The notes under the pieces: generated by a model
The model's database searches: none
Seen by the model: only the letters and a program-made list of their open reading frames with translations
Told to the model about the DNA's origin: nothing
Position numbers and translations under genes: made by a program
Shown here: positions 6,445 through 14,267 of the stretch, one piece after another
Layout: the number at the start of each line of letters is the position of its first letter
Numbering within the stretch: the stretch's first letter is position 1
Source: Gemmatimonadota bacterium
GTDB taxonomy: Bacteria; 4572-55; J002
DNA: 14,267 nt
Direction of reading: 5' to 3'
NCBI GenBank assembly: GCA_003697105.1
Contig: RFFQ01000052.1
Span: 1 to 14,267 of the forward strand

Positions 6445-7116
6445 ATGCTTGATAATTTTAGTCTGGAACGGTTGGTACTGATTACCCCACCCATTTTGCT
6501 GGCGTTGACCGTTCATGAATTTGCCCATGCGTGGAGCGCCTATAAATTAGGGGATCCCACCGCCAAAAATGAAGGACGTCTGACCTTAAACCCACTCCAC
6601 CACATGGACCCGATTGGCACGTTCGCTATTTTCATTACCGCGATGGTGGGCTTTGGGATTGGCTGGGCACGACCGGTACCCGTTAATCCGTATAATTTCA
6701 AGCACATGGATCGGGATGATTTGTTAGTCTCCATTGCGGGACCGGCTTCTAATATGTTGCAAGCAATTGTCATGGGGGTTGCCGTTCGTGTATGTCTGTG
6801 GCTGGGATTAGCGGTGAATTCGCCTCTGGTGATGATGCTCTTTGCCGGATTGACAATCAACTTGGCATTGGCGATCTTCAACATGTTACCGATTTTTCCA
6901 TTGGATGGGTCGCATATTCTGCGGGCGTTAGTTCCTTCCCGTTATAAAATTATGTTGGATGAAAGCCGCCGGTATGCACCGTTATTGCTTCTCTTTTTAA
7001 TATTTACACCCATCTTGGGGTACATTATTTCGCCGTTTATCTTCCGCTTCAGCGTGCTGTTTTTAGGATCAGATCAGCTCTTTAGAAGCCTTGCGTACTA
7101 CTTTTACCAGATGTAG
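6445..7116 (+). CDS. Site-2 protease family (M50) intramembrane zinc metalloprotease
   Basis: A 223-residue multi-spanning membrane protein. Zinc ligands and catalytic Glu are in HEFAH (H24, E25, H28) inside the first helix. The third ligand lies in the second M50 motif FNMLPIFPLDGSH (N146, D154-G155). The sequence between (RLTLNPLHHMDPIG, VSIAGPASNM) is typical of the compact, PDZ-less YwhC-like branch. Known relatives cut substrates within membrane helices, but substrates of this branch are poorly known. The start has GGAA about 7 nt upstream. First gene after the rightward promoter and divergent from an operon encoding a single-pass anti-sigma factor, so that protein is an attractive but unproven substrate. 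Confidence 0.92.
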   Translation: MLDNFSLERLVLITPPILLALTVHEFAHAWSAYKLGDPTAKNEGRLTLNPLHHMDPIGTFAIFITAMVGFGIGWARPVPVNPYNFKHMDRDDLLVSIAGPASNMLQAIVMGVAVRVCLWLGLAVNSPLVMMLFAGLTINLALAIFNMLPIFPLDGSHILRALVPSRYKIMLDESRRYAPLLLLFLIFTPILGYIISPFIFRFSVLFLGSDQLFRSLAYYFYQM

Positions 7117-7123
7117 TCTACTG

Positions 7124-8026
7124 ATGCGTCCGTGTTGTCCCGTTATTTTTGTGTTTGGTTTTTTGCTGGTTGGGAGTGGGTGCACCTCATCTCCCTCTTA
7201 TCACCCGCAGAACCATCCCTACCAGCAGTTGTTGCGGGTTCACCCTGAACTTAGCTCGGTGCGGTATCAGTTGGGGTATGACCTCTACCGGCAAGGAAAT
7301 ATGTTGGAGGCAGCAAAAGCGTGGGATGAGGTATTAAAAAGCCACCCGCGTTTTGCCAATGTGTACTGGTTGCGTGGGGTTATTCATCGTAATTTCGGCG
7401 ATCACGCTCAAGCCAAAACTCATTTTCAACAGGCATTAGCCCTGAGTCCTTCCTCCGCGGAAGCCCATCACCAACTCGGTTTGGAATACGCTTTGGAAGG
7501 TAATTTTGCGACAGCTCGCGGCTACTTTGAACGGGCAGTGGAACTCGATCCAGACGCGGCAATATATTGGAACAACCTCGCCATGAATTACGTGCAACTG
7601 AATGACCTCCCCGCGGCGATTCAAGCATATCAAGCGGCACTGAGACATGATCCATACAATACGGACATCCAGTATAATTTAGGCGTTACGTATGTCAGAG
7701 CAAATCAATTTGAACCGGCAAAATTGCAATTTGAATCGATTTTACAAACACACCCGAATCACAAAGCCACATACTTTTCATTGGCATCGGTGCTAGCGGA
7801 ACAAGGACATTATGATCGGGCGATGCAATTGCTGGAGTCAGTTCGCCCTCGATTTAACACCGATCCAGACTTTTACTGGAATCTGGCAATTTTACTTGAA
7901 AAACAGAATCAGTTTGATGATGCCCGTCTCATCTGGCAAAAATATTTGAGTTTGGCTTCAAACAGTGCAGAGCGCCAGCAAGTGGAAACCCACGTGATTA
8001 AATTGGAATCAATTTTAAATGAATAA
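7124..8026 (+). CDS. TPR-repeat lipoprotein
   Basis: A 300-residue protein with a short hydrophobic signal ending GSGC at C20 (slightly atypical lipobox, Gly at -3), followed by TSS and then six to eight tetratricopeptide repeats from about residue 35 to the end (for example SAEAHHQLGLEYALEGNFATA, ending DP or HP turns). Probably a periplasmic-facing lipoprotein; no sorting rule can be applied safely. ATG at 7124 lies 7 nt after the protease stop and has no clear ribosome binding site, so it may rely on coupling. A TTG at 7091, overlapping the protease gene, would add 11 residues. TPR lipoproteins of this size resemble PilF/PilW-type pilotins in layout only. Its place beside an MglA cassette suggests a scaffold role. 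Confidence 0.85.
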   Translation: MRPCCPVIFVFGFLLVGSGCTSSPSYHPQNHPYQQLLRVHPELSSVRYQLGYDLYRQGNMLEAAKAWDEVLKSHPRFANVYWLRGVIHRNFGDHAQAKTHFQQALALSPSSAEAHHQLGLEYALEGNFATARGYFERAVELDPDAAIYWNNLAMNYVQLNDLPAAIQAYQAALRHDPYNTDIQYNLGVTYVRANQFEPAKLQFESILQTHPNHKATYFSLASVLAEQGHYDRAMQLLESVRPRFNTDPDFYWNLAILLEKQNQFDDARLIWQKYLSLASNSAERQQVETHVIKLESILNE

Positions 8027-8062
8027 ATTTTAGATGACACCCGCGGATTGAGGCAGAGTTAG

Positions 8063-9178
8063 ATGATCTCGTTTAATTATGACTTAAAAGAAATTAACAC
8101 CAAAATTGTGTATTATGGTCCGGGGCTTTGTGGAAAAACCACGAATCTTCAATATGTTCATGCAAATATTCCCGAGAATACACGTGAAAAAATGATTTCG
8201 CTGGCGACCAAAACCGACCGAACGCTGTTTTTTGACTTTTTACCCATGAAATTGGGGAATATCGGGGGATATAATACACGATTTCATTTATACACCGTGC
8301 CCGGACAGGTGTTTTACAACTCGACCCGCAAGGTGGTTTTAACCGGCGTGGATGGTATCGTGTTCGTTGCAGATTCACAAGCCCACCGGTTGGAAGCCAA
8401 TATTGAAAGTTTTGAAAATTTGGAAGAAAACCTCCGCGAAAAAGATATTGATATTAAAGATATTCCCCTCGTGTTACAATATAACAAGCGGGATTGTCCC
8501 AATATCCTCTCGGTGGAAAAACTGAACTCGGCACTTAACACCAATAACTACCCCTATTATGAAGCAATTGCGATTACCGGTGCGGGTGTTTTTGAAACCC
8601 TCAAGGGGATTTCGCAACTGATGTTGAACGAGTTCTACAAGCGCGGTAGTTTTGCAAAATTGGGTATTGAACCGCGCCGAAAACCCCGGCGAAAAGATGA
8701 ACGAGACGATACGAATATATGGGAATCGGGCATTGATGATAACTTAATTAAAAGCGTACCACCAAATGAAGCCACCACAAAAACATCAACGATGGTGTCC
8801 GTCCCCGATAACCTGCCCCAGATGAGCGATGATCCGCTGGTTCCAAAACTGGAAGAAGAACCCGCGGCATCACCGGCAACGAGCATCCCCGATTTACCCA
8901 CACTAGATGCTCCCACCGATTTACCGGGACTGGAACCTCCGCAGACAACACCGGCGATGGAACCCGAAACAAACCAATCAACTAAACTCACTACTACTTT
9001 GGATTTGCCAGGCATGAATACACCCAATACCCCATCCGGAACACAACCAAAAACCGAAACACCTGCCCCGACCGTAAAGGAAGTTCGGAAACGGATCAAT
9101 GTGCCCATTAAAATCGCCTTAGATAAACTTCCCCAACGGTTGAAACTTGAGATTACCTTGGATATCGAATTGACTTAA
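8063..9178 (+). CDS. mglA: MglA-family Ras-like GTPase with long C-terminal tail
   Basis: Cytoplasmic polarity switch: in Myxococcus xanthus MglA-GTP marks the leading pole and drives motility machines. Residues 1-195 match MglA closely and even keep its numbering: P-loop GPGLCGKT (19-26), Arg53, switch 2 TVPGQ with Thr78 and Gln82, and NKRD (141-144) for guanine recognition. The family's usual length is about 195; this protein has 371. After a basic patch (RRKPRRKDER) comes a Pro/Thr-rich linker (about 225-335) and a terminal block of some 34 residues (INVPIKIALDKLPQRL, then alternating hydrophobics) that looks folded or peptide-like. GAGG precedes the ATG. The following gene encodes a Roadblock protein, the expected regulator type. 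GTPase identity is firm; the tail's role is unknown. Confidence 0.95.
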   Translation: MISFNYDLKEINTKIVYYGPGLCGKTTNLQYVHANIPENTREKMISLATKTDRTLFFDFLPMKLGNIGGYNTRFHLYTVPGQVFYNSTRKVVLTGVDGIVFVADSQAHRLEANIESFENLEENLREKDIDIKDIPLVLQYNKRDCPNILSVEKLNSALNTNNYPYYEAIAITGAGVFETLKGISQLMLNEFYKRGSFAKLGIEPRRKPRRKDERDDTNIWESGIDDNLIKSVPPNEATTKTSTMVSVPDNLPQMSDDPLVPKLEEEPAASPATSIPDLPTLDAPTDLPGLEPPQTTPAMEPETNQSTKLTTTLDLPGMNTPNTPSGTQPKTETPAPTVKEVRKRINVPIKIALDKLPQRLKLEITLDIELT

Positions 9179-9194
9179 CATTAAGGTGGTCGGA

Positions 9195-10322
9195 ATGAAC
9201 ACAGAAGGTATGCTTCAAGAAACACCGCTTCAGGAAATCCTTCAAACGATTAGTTTGAATCGTAGTAGTGGTAAGCTCTACTTAAAAAGTGATGTCGGGC
9301 ACGGACAAATCATGTTTCGGCAGGGAAAAATCGTGGGTGCACAATCCTCTTTGGAGAGTTTAAGACTCGGCGATATTTTGATTTTGCAAGGGTGGCTTAA
9401 CACCCCCCAACTAGAAGAAGCCCTAACCCTACAAAAAGAAACCGACGAACATCATCTCATCGGTGAAATTTTACAGCAACACAATTGGGTAACCGCGGAT
9501 AACATTGAATACGCCTTGAAACTTCAAGTCCAGTATGTGTTTTTTAACCTGCTTCGGTGGAATGTAGGGACATATACCTTTTATGAAGGTGCTGTACCAG
9601 ACACAACACCGGTAAAATTTTTAGTTGAGGAACTCTTGATGGAGGGTATGCGGCGGCTCGAAGATGACGATGACAACGATATCGAGGTCATTACGGTGAA
9701 TGAATTGGAAATTGTGGATGCGGAAAGTCCGGCAGAAGAGGTCACCCCACCGGAAAACTTAAACACCCCCACCCCACCTACTTACGAAGATATTGTGATT
9801 TCAGACCCGCAACCCACCCCAACAGAAACCGCCCCATCAAATACCCTGTCGGGCATTGCGGCGAAACATCGCCTTCATTTCCTAGAAATGCTACAACAAC
9901 GGTTAGGAAATCGTTATCTGGAAGAAATTCAGTCCATAGAAGTGAAAGACGACCAATCCATCCGGGATATTTTGGATATTTTTCGGAAGGACCCGCGGGT
10001 CAAAATCGCGGCATTAGTCGCCAAAGATGGTCTGTTCTATGGAACCAGTACCAACGCCCGTGAAAATGTGTATGCCGTTGGCGCCATGGCATCCAATACG
10101 TGGGGCATGATTCTCTCCTTTGGTGAAGAATTACTCAATCATAAGCAATTAACCTCCGTTTATTTTCATTTTGAAGAAGATGTGGTGCTACTGCAACTCA
10201 TCTCCGATAACATCGCACTGTTAATTGTGGGGGAGTTGGGTATCGATCTGGAATTTATCTCCTGTACATTACTTGCCTATCAAGATCATCTATTAAATCT
10301 GCTTGAAACTCAACATATTTAG
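9195..10322 (+). CDS. DUF4388-Roadblock/LC7 fusion protein (MglB-like)
   Basis: A 375-residue cytoplasmic protein. Residues about 5-140 form a DUF4388/PatA-N-like module (LQEILQTISLNRSSGKLYL, then GDILILQGWLNTPQLEEAL and FFNLLRWNVGTYTFYEG). An acidic and Pro/Thr-rich linker follows (EDDDDNDIE near 156, then PTPPTYEDI). The C-terminal 110 residues from about 266 (DPRVKIAALVAKDGLFYG, later SVYFHFEEDVVLLQL) are a Roadblock/LC7 domain, the fold of MglB, which acts as GTPase-activating partner of MglA. I chose ATG 9195-9197 because AAGGTGG is placed correctly before it; GTG 9186 lies within that site. It starts 16 nt after the MglA stop. Regulation of the adjacent GTPase is inferred from fold and neighbourhood. 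Confidence 0.88.
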   Translation: MNTEGMLQETPLQEILQTISLNRSSGKLYLKSDVGHGQIMFRQGKIVGAQSSLESLRLGDILILQGWLNTPQLEEALTLQKETDEHHLIGEILQQHNWVTADNIEYALKLQVQYVFFNLLRWNVGTYTFYEGAVPDTTPVKFLVEELLMEGMRRLEDDDDNDIEVITVNELEIVDAESPAEEVTPPENLNTPTPPTYEDIVISDPQPTPTETAPSNTLSGIAAKHRLHFLEMLQQRLGNRYLEEIQSIEVKDDQSIRDILDIFRKDPRVKIAALVAKDGLFYGTSTNARENVYAVGAMASNTWGMILSFGEELLNHKQLTSVYFHFEEDVVLLQLISDNIALLIVGELGIDLEFISCTLLAYQDHLLNLLETQHI

Positions 10323-10352
10323 CCATCATCTTAATCTTTAAGGAAACCGTCC

Positions 10353-11696
10353 ATGGACATAGTAGAGCTACTTTTTTCCGAAGAAGGGATTGTCAATACT
10401 GTCTTAATTTTGGCAATGGTATTGACGTTTCTCTTATTGATTTGGGTCAACATTGAACGGCGGAAAAAAGAAGAATTTGAGCTTGAGATCGAAGAAAAAG
10501 AGCATGAAGTCGAACAAATCCGAGGACAAGTCCATCTGGAACAAGCAAACTTGTTAAAAGAAGAATATGAGCAAAAGATTCAAAATATTGATGCCAAATA
10601 CCGGCACAAAATCGAAGAACTGATCCGGAAAGAACAACAGCTCCGAGATGAAAGCGAACAGCGTATCCGGGCATTGGAAGCAGAAAAACAGTCCCTGATT
10701 CGAAAACATCAGCACGAAATCATCGAAAAAGAGCATGAATATACAACCCAAATCGCAGAATTGCGGCAAAAGATTGTCGAACTCCAAGCGGAAGGCACCA
10801 ATACCGCTCCCTCACAGGCATCCTCTGAAATGTTGGTAGAGTTGCAAGCCCTCGCAGAAAAACGGCTGGAAGATGAACGGCGGTTGCTTCAGGTCAAAGA
10901 ACGACAATTGGAAGTTGCCCACGAACGTATCGTGGAAAACTCACCTATTTTATCCAAGTTGAGCACCCTCGAAGGAATGATTCAACAGCTCTCTACCAGC
11001 TTATTTGCCTCCTCCATGGCCAACGGACACCAACTCGTGCTCAGTAAAACCCATACCGATATTTTAAAACAAGCCTTCACAGAGGCACAAACGGAAATCA
11101 TACTATTTTGCTCCAAAATGACCCGCCACGGCTTAGCACAAATTACCCCCCTGTTGGAAGAATGCCTGCGGCGGGGAGTTCAAATTGATTTGGTGATCGG
11201 TACCTCCTATTTCTTAAATGAGTCGCGGCTACACCTACCGGACTTGATCCAACTATTGGAAATCGCCGAACAATACGAAAATTTACAAATTCGTTCCCGT
11301 TACGAGATTGATCAAGAGGTGTTGATCTGCGATGAGAACTGGTCTGTCCTCACCTCCGCCCATTGGCTGGGTGATCCCCAAGAAGAGGACTTAGGGGTTC
11401 AACTCTCCGGTACCGCCTCAACATTGAAACTCAAAGAAACGGTTTTGAAACATATCCAACAAGCCGATTTTCTGCATTTGAAAACCGATAGAATTAAAGC
11501 CGTCGGTAAACGAAATAATGAAATTCTAATTAAATTAATCGATTTCAAGCGTGCTTTGCGCTTAAATTCGCGCTTTATTGAGCAAATTATTCAAGAACTC
11601 CAAACGCTTCGGGAACAAAACGCGCCCGTTCAATTTGTCATCTCGGAGCACGACGGCAAAGATGTGACCTACGTAGGTCATCGCCCGACTGGATAA
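10353..11696 (+). CDS. Membrane-anchored coiled-coil protein with degenerate phospholipase D-like domain
   Basis: A 447-residue protein. A short N-terminal end leads into one membrane helix (about 12-29). Then comes a long, highly charged coiled coil (about 32-200; Glu/Lys/Gln/Arg-rich heptads). From about 230 to 375 is a phospholipase-D-like fold (TEIILFCSKM, LLEECLRRGVQIDLVIG, ENWSVLTSAHWLGDP). The HxKxxxxD signature is replaced by DQEVLICD (320-327), so His and Lys are lost and catalysis is unlikely. A helical C-terminus with a basic segment follows (RIKAVGKRNN). AAGGA precedes the ATG. The coiled coil is probably cytoplasmic, placing the PLD-like domain where it could meet the MglA/Roadblock pair encoded just upstream. 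Name and partner are unknown; a structural scaffold is my preferred reading. Confidence 0.75.
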   Translation: MDIVELLFSEEGIVNTVLILAMVLTFLLLIWVNIERRKKEEFELEIEEKEHEVEQIRGQVHLEQANLLKEEYEQKIQNIDAKYRHKIEELIRKEQQLRDESEQRIRALEAEKQSLIRKHQHEIIEKEHEYTTQIAELRQKIVELQAEGTNTAPSQASSEMLVELQALAEKRLEDERRLLQVKERQLEVAHERIVENSPILSKLSTLEGMIQQLSTSLFASSMANGHQLVLSKTHTDILKQAFTEAQTEIILFCSKMTRHGLAQITPLLEECLRRGVQIDLVIGTSYFLNESRLHLPDLIQLLEIAEQYENLQIRSRYEIDQEVLICDENWSVLTSAHWLGDPQEEDLGVQLSGTASTLKLKETVLKHIQQADFLHLKTDRIKAVGKRNNEILIKLIDFKRALRLNSRFIEQIIQELQTLREQNAPVQFVISEHDGKDVTYVGHRPTG

Positions 11697-11743
11697 ACGC
11701 GTATTATGCTTTTTTGGAAACCAAATGAAATGAGGGTCTCGTC

Positions 11744-14257
11744 ATGAAGAACCAATTTACCGCAATTCATGCCTTGCTTTTCTGTGGGCTAATCGTGCTC
11801 GGTAAAATCACCCCTGCAATAAACGCCGAGGCAAATACACGGCTGGAACAATACCGCCAGCAAGTACAAGAGCTCCCGCAAAGCCCTACCGCCAATCTTC
11901 AATTGGCGTTGGTCTATGATGAACAGCACCAGATCGACGCCGCTATTCAGCAATACCAGCGCGTATTGGAACTTGACCCCGACCAAGTCATTGCTCACGT
12001 CAACCTCGCGTCTTTATATATCAAAAAGCACCGGTATGAACGCGCCTTGCGTCATTACGAACGCGCTATCGAACTCGACCGGAACAACGGAGTTGCTCTA
12101 GCCGGACTCGGCTTTCTTTACTTTCGTAGCCAGATGTACCCTCAAGCCATTGAGTACTACCAACGGGCGATGGAACTCCGCCCCAATGATGCCAACATTG
12201 CCTACAACTTAGGATTATTGTATGACGAACAAGGAGAATGGGATTCCGCTATCGAATATTACCGGCGCGCTTTGGCAATCGATCCCAATTATGCGGATGC
12301 CCATTATAATCTAGCGGCAATTTTTGCCGAGCAAAAACAAAATTCAACCCAATCACGCGCAGAACTCGAAAAGATGATTGCCATTGTCCCGGGAGATGTT
12401 TCTGCTCATATCCGCTTAGCCCAACTCTACGAAGCTGAAAATGAGAATACCAAAGCACTGGAACAATACCAAATTGCCAGCCAAATCGATACGGATAACC
12501 TGAACTTACTCTTGACGGTGGGTCGTCTGGCAGAACGTTTGAAAGAAGCCGCCGTAGCAGAAGATGCCTACCTGCGCGTGCTCGATCTGCACCCCGATCA
12601 TGCAGAAGCAAATGCGGCACTCGCCCGGATTTACGCCCAAGAAGGATATTATGATGAAGCCATCCGAGCCATGGAAAAGGCAAATGCCTTAGGTAAACCG
12701 GTTGCCGGAAGTGCCAATATTTATCTGCAGCACGGCATTAAAGCGATCAACGAAAATCAGTTTGATGTCGCGGAAATCCAACTCAAAAAGGCGATCAATT
12801 CCGATAATCCTCCCGTGGAAGCGTTTTTCCTGCTAGCGCAGCTTAAATTGCAAAACCGGCAAGATCAAGATGCAAAACCCTTGTTAGAGAAAGTGGTCAC
12901 CCTCGACCCACAACATGTAGATGCCCATTATCTGCTGGGGTATATCAATGAAAAAGAGGCACGCCAACTGGAAAAAGCCGGTCAGGTTGCCCAAGCGGAT
13001 GCCAAATATGAAGCCGCAATTCAAAAATATAAAACCGTGATCGAGCTGGATAAAAATTCCGCCAAAGCACACTACAATTTAGGTACACTTTATGTTCAAA
13101 AAGGGAATAAAGCGTATAGCGCGGCAGAAAAAAGCCTGAGTTCGCAGGTAGAACGTCAAAAATATCTGGAAACGGGTCACCGCTGGTACGACCAAGCAAT
13201 AAACCACTTTGAGCGGGCGGTGGTATTAGACCCGCAAAACGTGAGTGCTCACTTTTCATTGGCAAAGATTTATCAGGTGCGGTCAGAAGACCTCTCGCGG
13301 AGTGAGCAATTCCGTAATCAGATGCGGGCCGCCGCCTTTGATGAATATCGCCAAGTGGTGATGTACGACCCGCGCAATGCTATCGCCAGCTCACGAGTCG
13401 GGTTATATTATGCCCAACAGCAGGAATTTGCCACAGCACATGAATATTTTGACCGCACCTTTGCGTTAGGTCCCGCTTCCGCCGAAATTTATGCCGATTA
13501 CGCCCAAGCCCTCTATCTGGAAGGTAAATATTCCCAAGCACAGCAAAATATTGATGAAGCCCGCCGACAAGACCCGCAAGACGCCCGGGTGCGAGCAATT
13601 GCCGGAGATATTTACCGGGCACGCGGGCAACTGGAATTGGCACGAAGCGAATACCGGCAAGCGGTTCAATACAAACCCGCAAACAAAGAATACCGCTATA
13701 AATATGCCCGTCTGTTGGAAGAGATGAAGTTGTACAGCCAAGCCATTGCCCAATATGACACCACCTTAATGTACCATCCCGAAAATATTGAGGCAAAACA
13801 ACGAATTGCCTATTTGCGACAACGCGAAGCCGAAGAAAAAGAACAGAATCGTGAACTCGCCCGGCAAGAATATTTGGATATTCTCAACCATGACCCCAAT
13901 AACCTTACTGCCTTAATCAATTTAGGGGGTCTGGCAGCGCAAGACGGTGACTTTTTTAAAGCCCAACGTTATTTTGAGCGTGCCAAAGATAGCCACCCCA
14001 ACAGTTATTTGGCACATTTTAATCTAGGATTGATCTTCGATTTACAAGAACAACCCACCAAAGCGGTTTACCATTACAAACGCTGTTTAGCACTCCATCC
14101 CGGATTTGCAAAGGCTCACTACTACTTAGCCCAAATCTATCAAAATGAAGGACAGATGGAAGAAGCCACCCGCCATTACTGGGAAGCTAGCCAACTCGAC
14201 CACGACAATTTAGATGCCCGCGCCCGGTTGGATGCCCTTCGGGCAGAAGGGTATTGA
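11744..14257 (+). CDS. Large secreted TPR solenoid protein
   Basis: An 837-residue protein with a signal peptide (hydrophobic core about 8-20, likely cut after AINA at residue 28), then tetratricopeptide repeats over nearly its entire length, at least fifteen by eye. Early repeats are near the consensus (IAYNLGLLYDEQGEWDSAI, YYRRALAIDPNYADAHYNLA); the middle has longer helices between repeats (about 405-500), and the C-terminal repeats regain consensus. No enzymatic domain is visible. GAGGG precedes the ATG. Last gene of the cluster in the window, 47 nt after its neighbour. Predicted periplasmic, possibly outer-membrane associated. The repeats offer a long binding surface for cell-wall or envelope partners (inference). 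The ORF closes inside the window with TGA. Confidence 0.88.
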   Translation: MKNQFTAIHALLFCGLIVLGKITPAINAEANTRLEQYRQQVQELPQSPTANLQLALVYDEQHQIDAAIQQYQRVLELDPDQVIAHVNLASLYIKKHRYERALRHYERAIELDRNNGVALAGLGFLYFRSQMYPQAIEYYQRAMELRPNDANIAYNLGLLYDEQGEWDSAIEYYRRALAIDPNYADAHYNLAAIFAEQKQNSTQSRAELEKMIAIVPGDVSAHIRLAQLYEAENENTKALEQYQIASQIDTDNLNLLLTVGRLAERLKEAAVAEDAYLRVLDLHPDHAEANAALARIYAQEGYYDEAIRAMEKANALGKPVAGSANIYLQHGIKAINENQFDVAEIQLKKAINSDNPPVEAFFLLAQLKLQNRQDQDAKPLLEKVVTLDPQHVDAHYLLGYINEKEARQLEKAGQVAQADAKYEAAIQKYKTVIELDKNSAKAHYNLGTLYVQKGNKAYSAAEKSLSSQVERQKYLETGHRWYDQAINHFERAVVLDPQNVSAHFSLAKIYQVRSEDLSRSEQFRNQMRAAAFDEYRQVVMYDPRNAIASSRVGLYYAQQQEFATAHEYFDRTFALGPASAEIYADYAQALYLEGKYSQAQQNIDEARRQDPQDARVRAIAGDIYRARGQLELARSEYRQAVQYKPANKEYRYKYARLLEEMKLYSQAIAQYDTTLMYHPENIEAKQRIAYLRQREAEEKEQNRELARQEYLDILNHDPNNLTALINLGGLAAQDGDFFKAQRYFERAKDSHPNSYLAHFNLGLIFDLQEQPTKAVYHYKRCLALHPGFAKAHYYLAQIYQNEGQMEEATRHYWEASQLDHDNLDARARLDALRAEGY

Positions 14258-14267
14258 TAATTTTTCT

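Noticed and set aside
8635-9108. 157-codon minus-strand open frame rich in Ser/Gly/Val
   Set aside because: Complement of the Pro/Thr-rich linker of the MglA-like GTPase; the composition explains the openness and no start signal is evident.
13380-13796. 138-codon minus-strand open frame
   Set aside because: Lies wholly inside the TPR gene, with no family resemblance.
1-14267. CRISPR array, tRNA or rRNA genes
   Set aside because: No regularly spaced repeats, cloverleaf-like segments or rRNA-like stretches were seen; the repeats present are TPR-coding or short palindromes.

Overview
The window looks like bacterial chromosome of moderate GC from a Gram-negative, deep-branching lineage. It carries lipoyl synthase, a lipoprotein-type TPR protein, an ECF-type sigma/anti-sigma pair and an MglA/Roadblock polarity cassette. 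MglA-type GTPases with DUF4388/Roadblock partners are typical of Myxococcota and related lineages and of several candidate phyla. The sequence alone does not fix the phylum.

Left edge (1-1550) is a scrapyard of mobile DNA. Bases 1-200 are hairpin-rich and non-coding, and weakly recall the RNA part of a group II intron. A broken IS91-family (HUH/Y2) transposase on the minus strand, stopped by an in-frame amber codon, is fused head-on to the N-terminal stub of an IS110-family transposase. The stub keeps its ribosome binding site and a structured leader. Next come three copies of a GATC-rich 10-mer and a minus-strand terminator.

Minus-strand blocks: (i) a short operon of two tandem-duplicated mini membrane proteins (one TM helix plus coiled coil) followed by lipA, with a candidate promoter at 2977-3005 and a terminator at 1309-1352. 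(ii) A three-gene regulatory operon: membrane zinc-ribbon protein, sigma factor, and zinc-finger anti-sigma factor with a periplasmic TPR tail. It starts at a near-consensus promoter (6149-6177) and ends at a terminator (3010-3043).

Plus-strand block (6340-14257): a near-consensus promoter (TTGACA-17-TATCAT) diverges from the sigma operon and leads into six co-directional, closely spaced genes. They encode a site-2-protease-family membrane metalloprotease, a TPR lipoprotein, an MglA Ras-like GTPase with a long C-terminal tail, a DUF4388-Roadblock (MglB-like) protein, a membrane-anchored coiled-coil protein ending in a degenerate phospholipase-D fold, and an 837-residue secreted TPR solenoid. 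Inference: this is a cell-envelope module in which a small-GTPase switch and its Roadblock regulator in the cytoplasm are tied to inner-membrane and periplasmic/outer-membrane TPR scaffolds. The adjacent protease could link it to the divergent sigma/anti-sigma circuit. This cassette is the most interesting part of the window.
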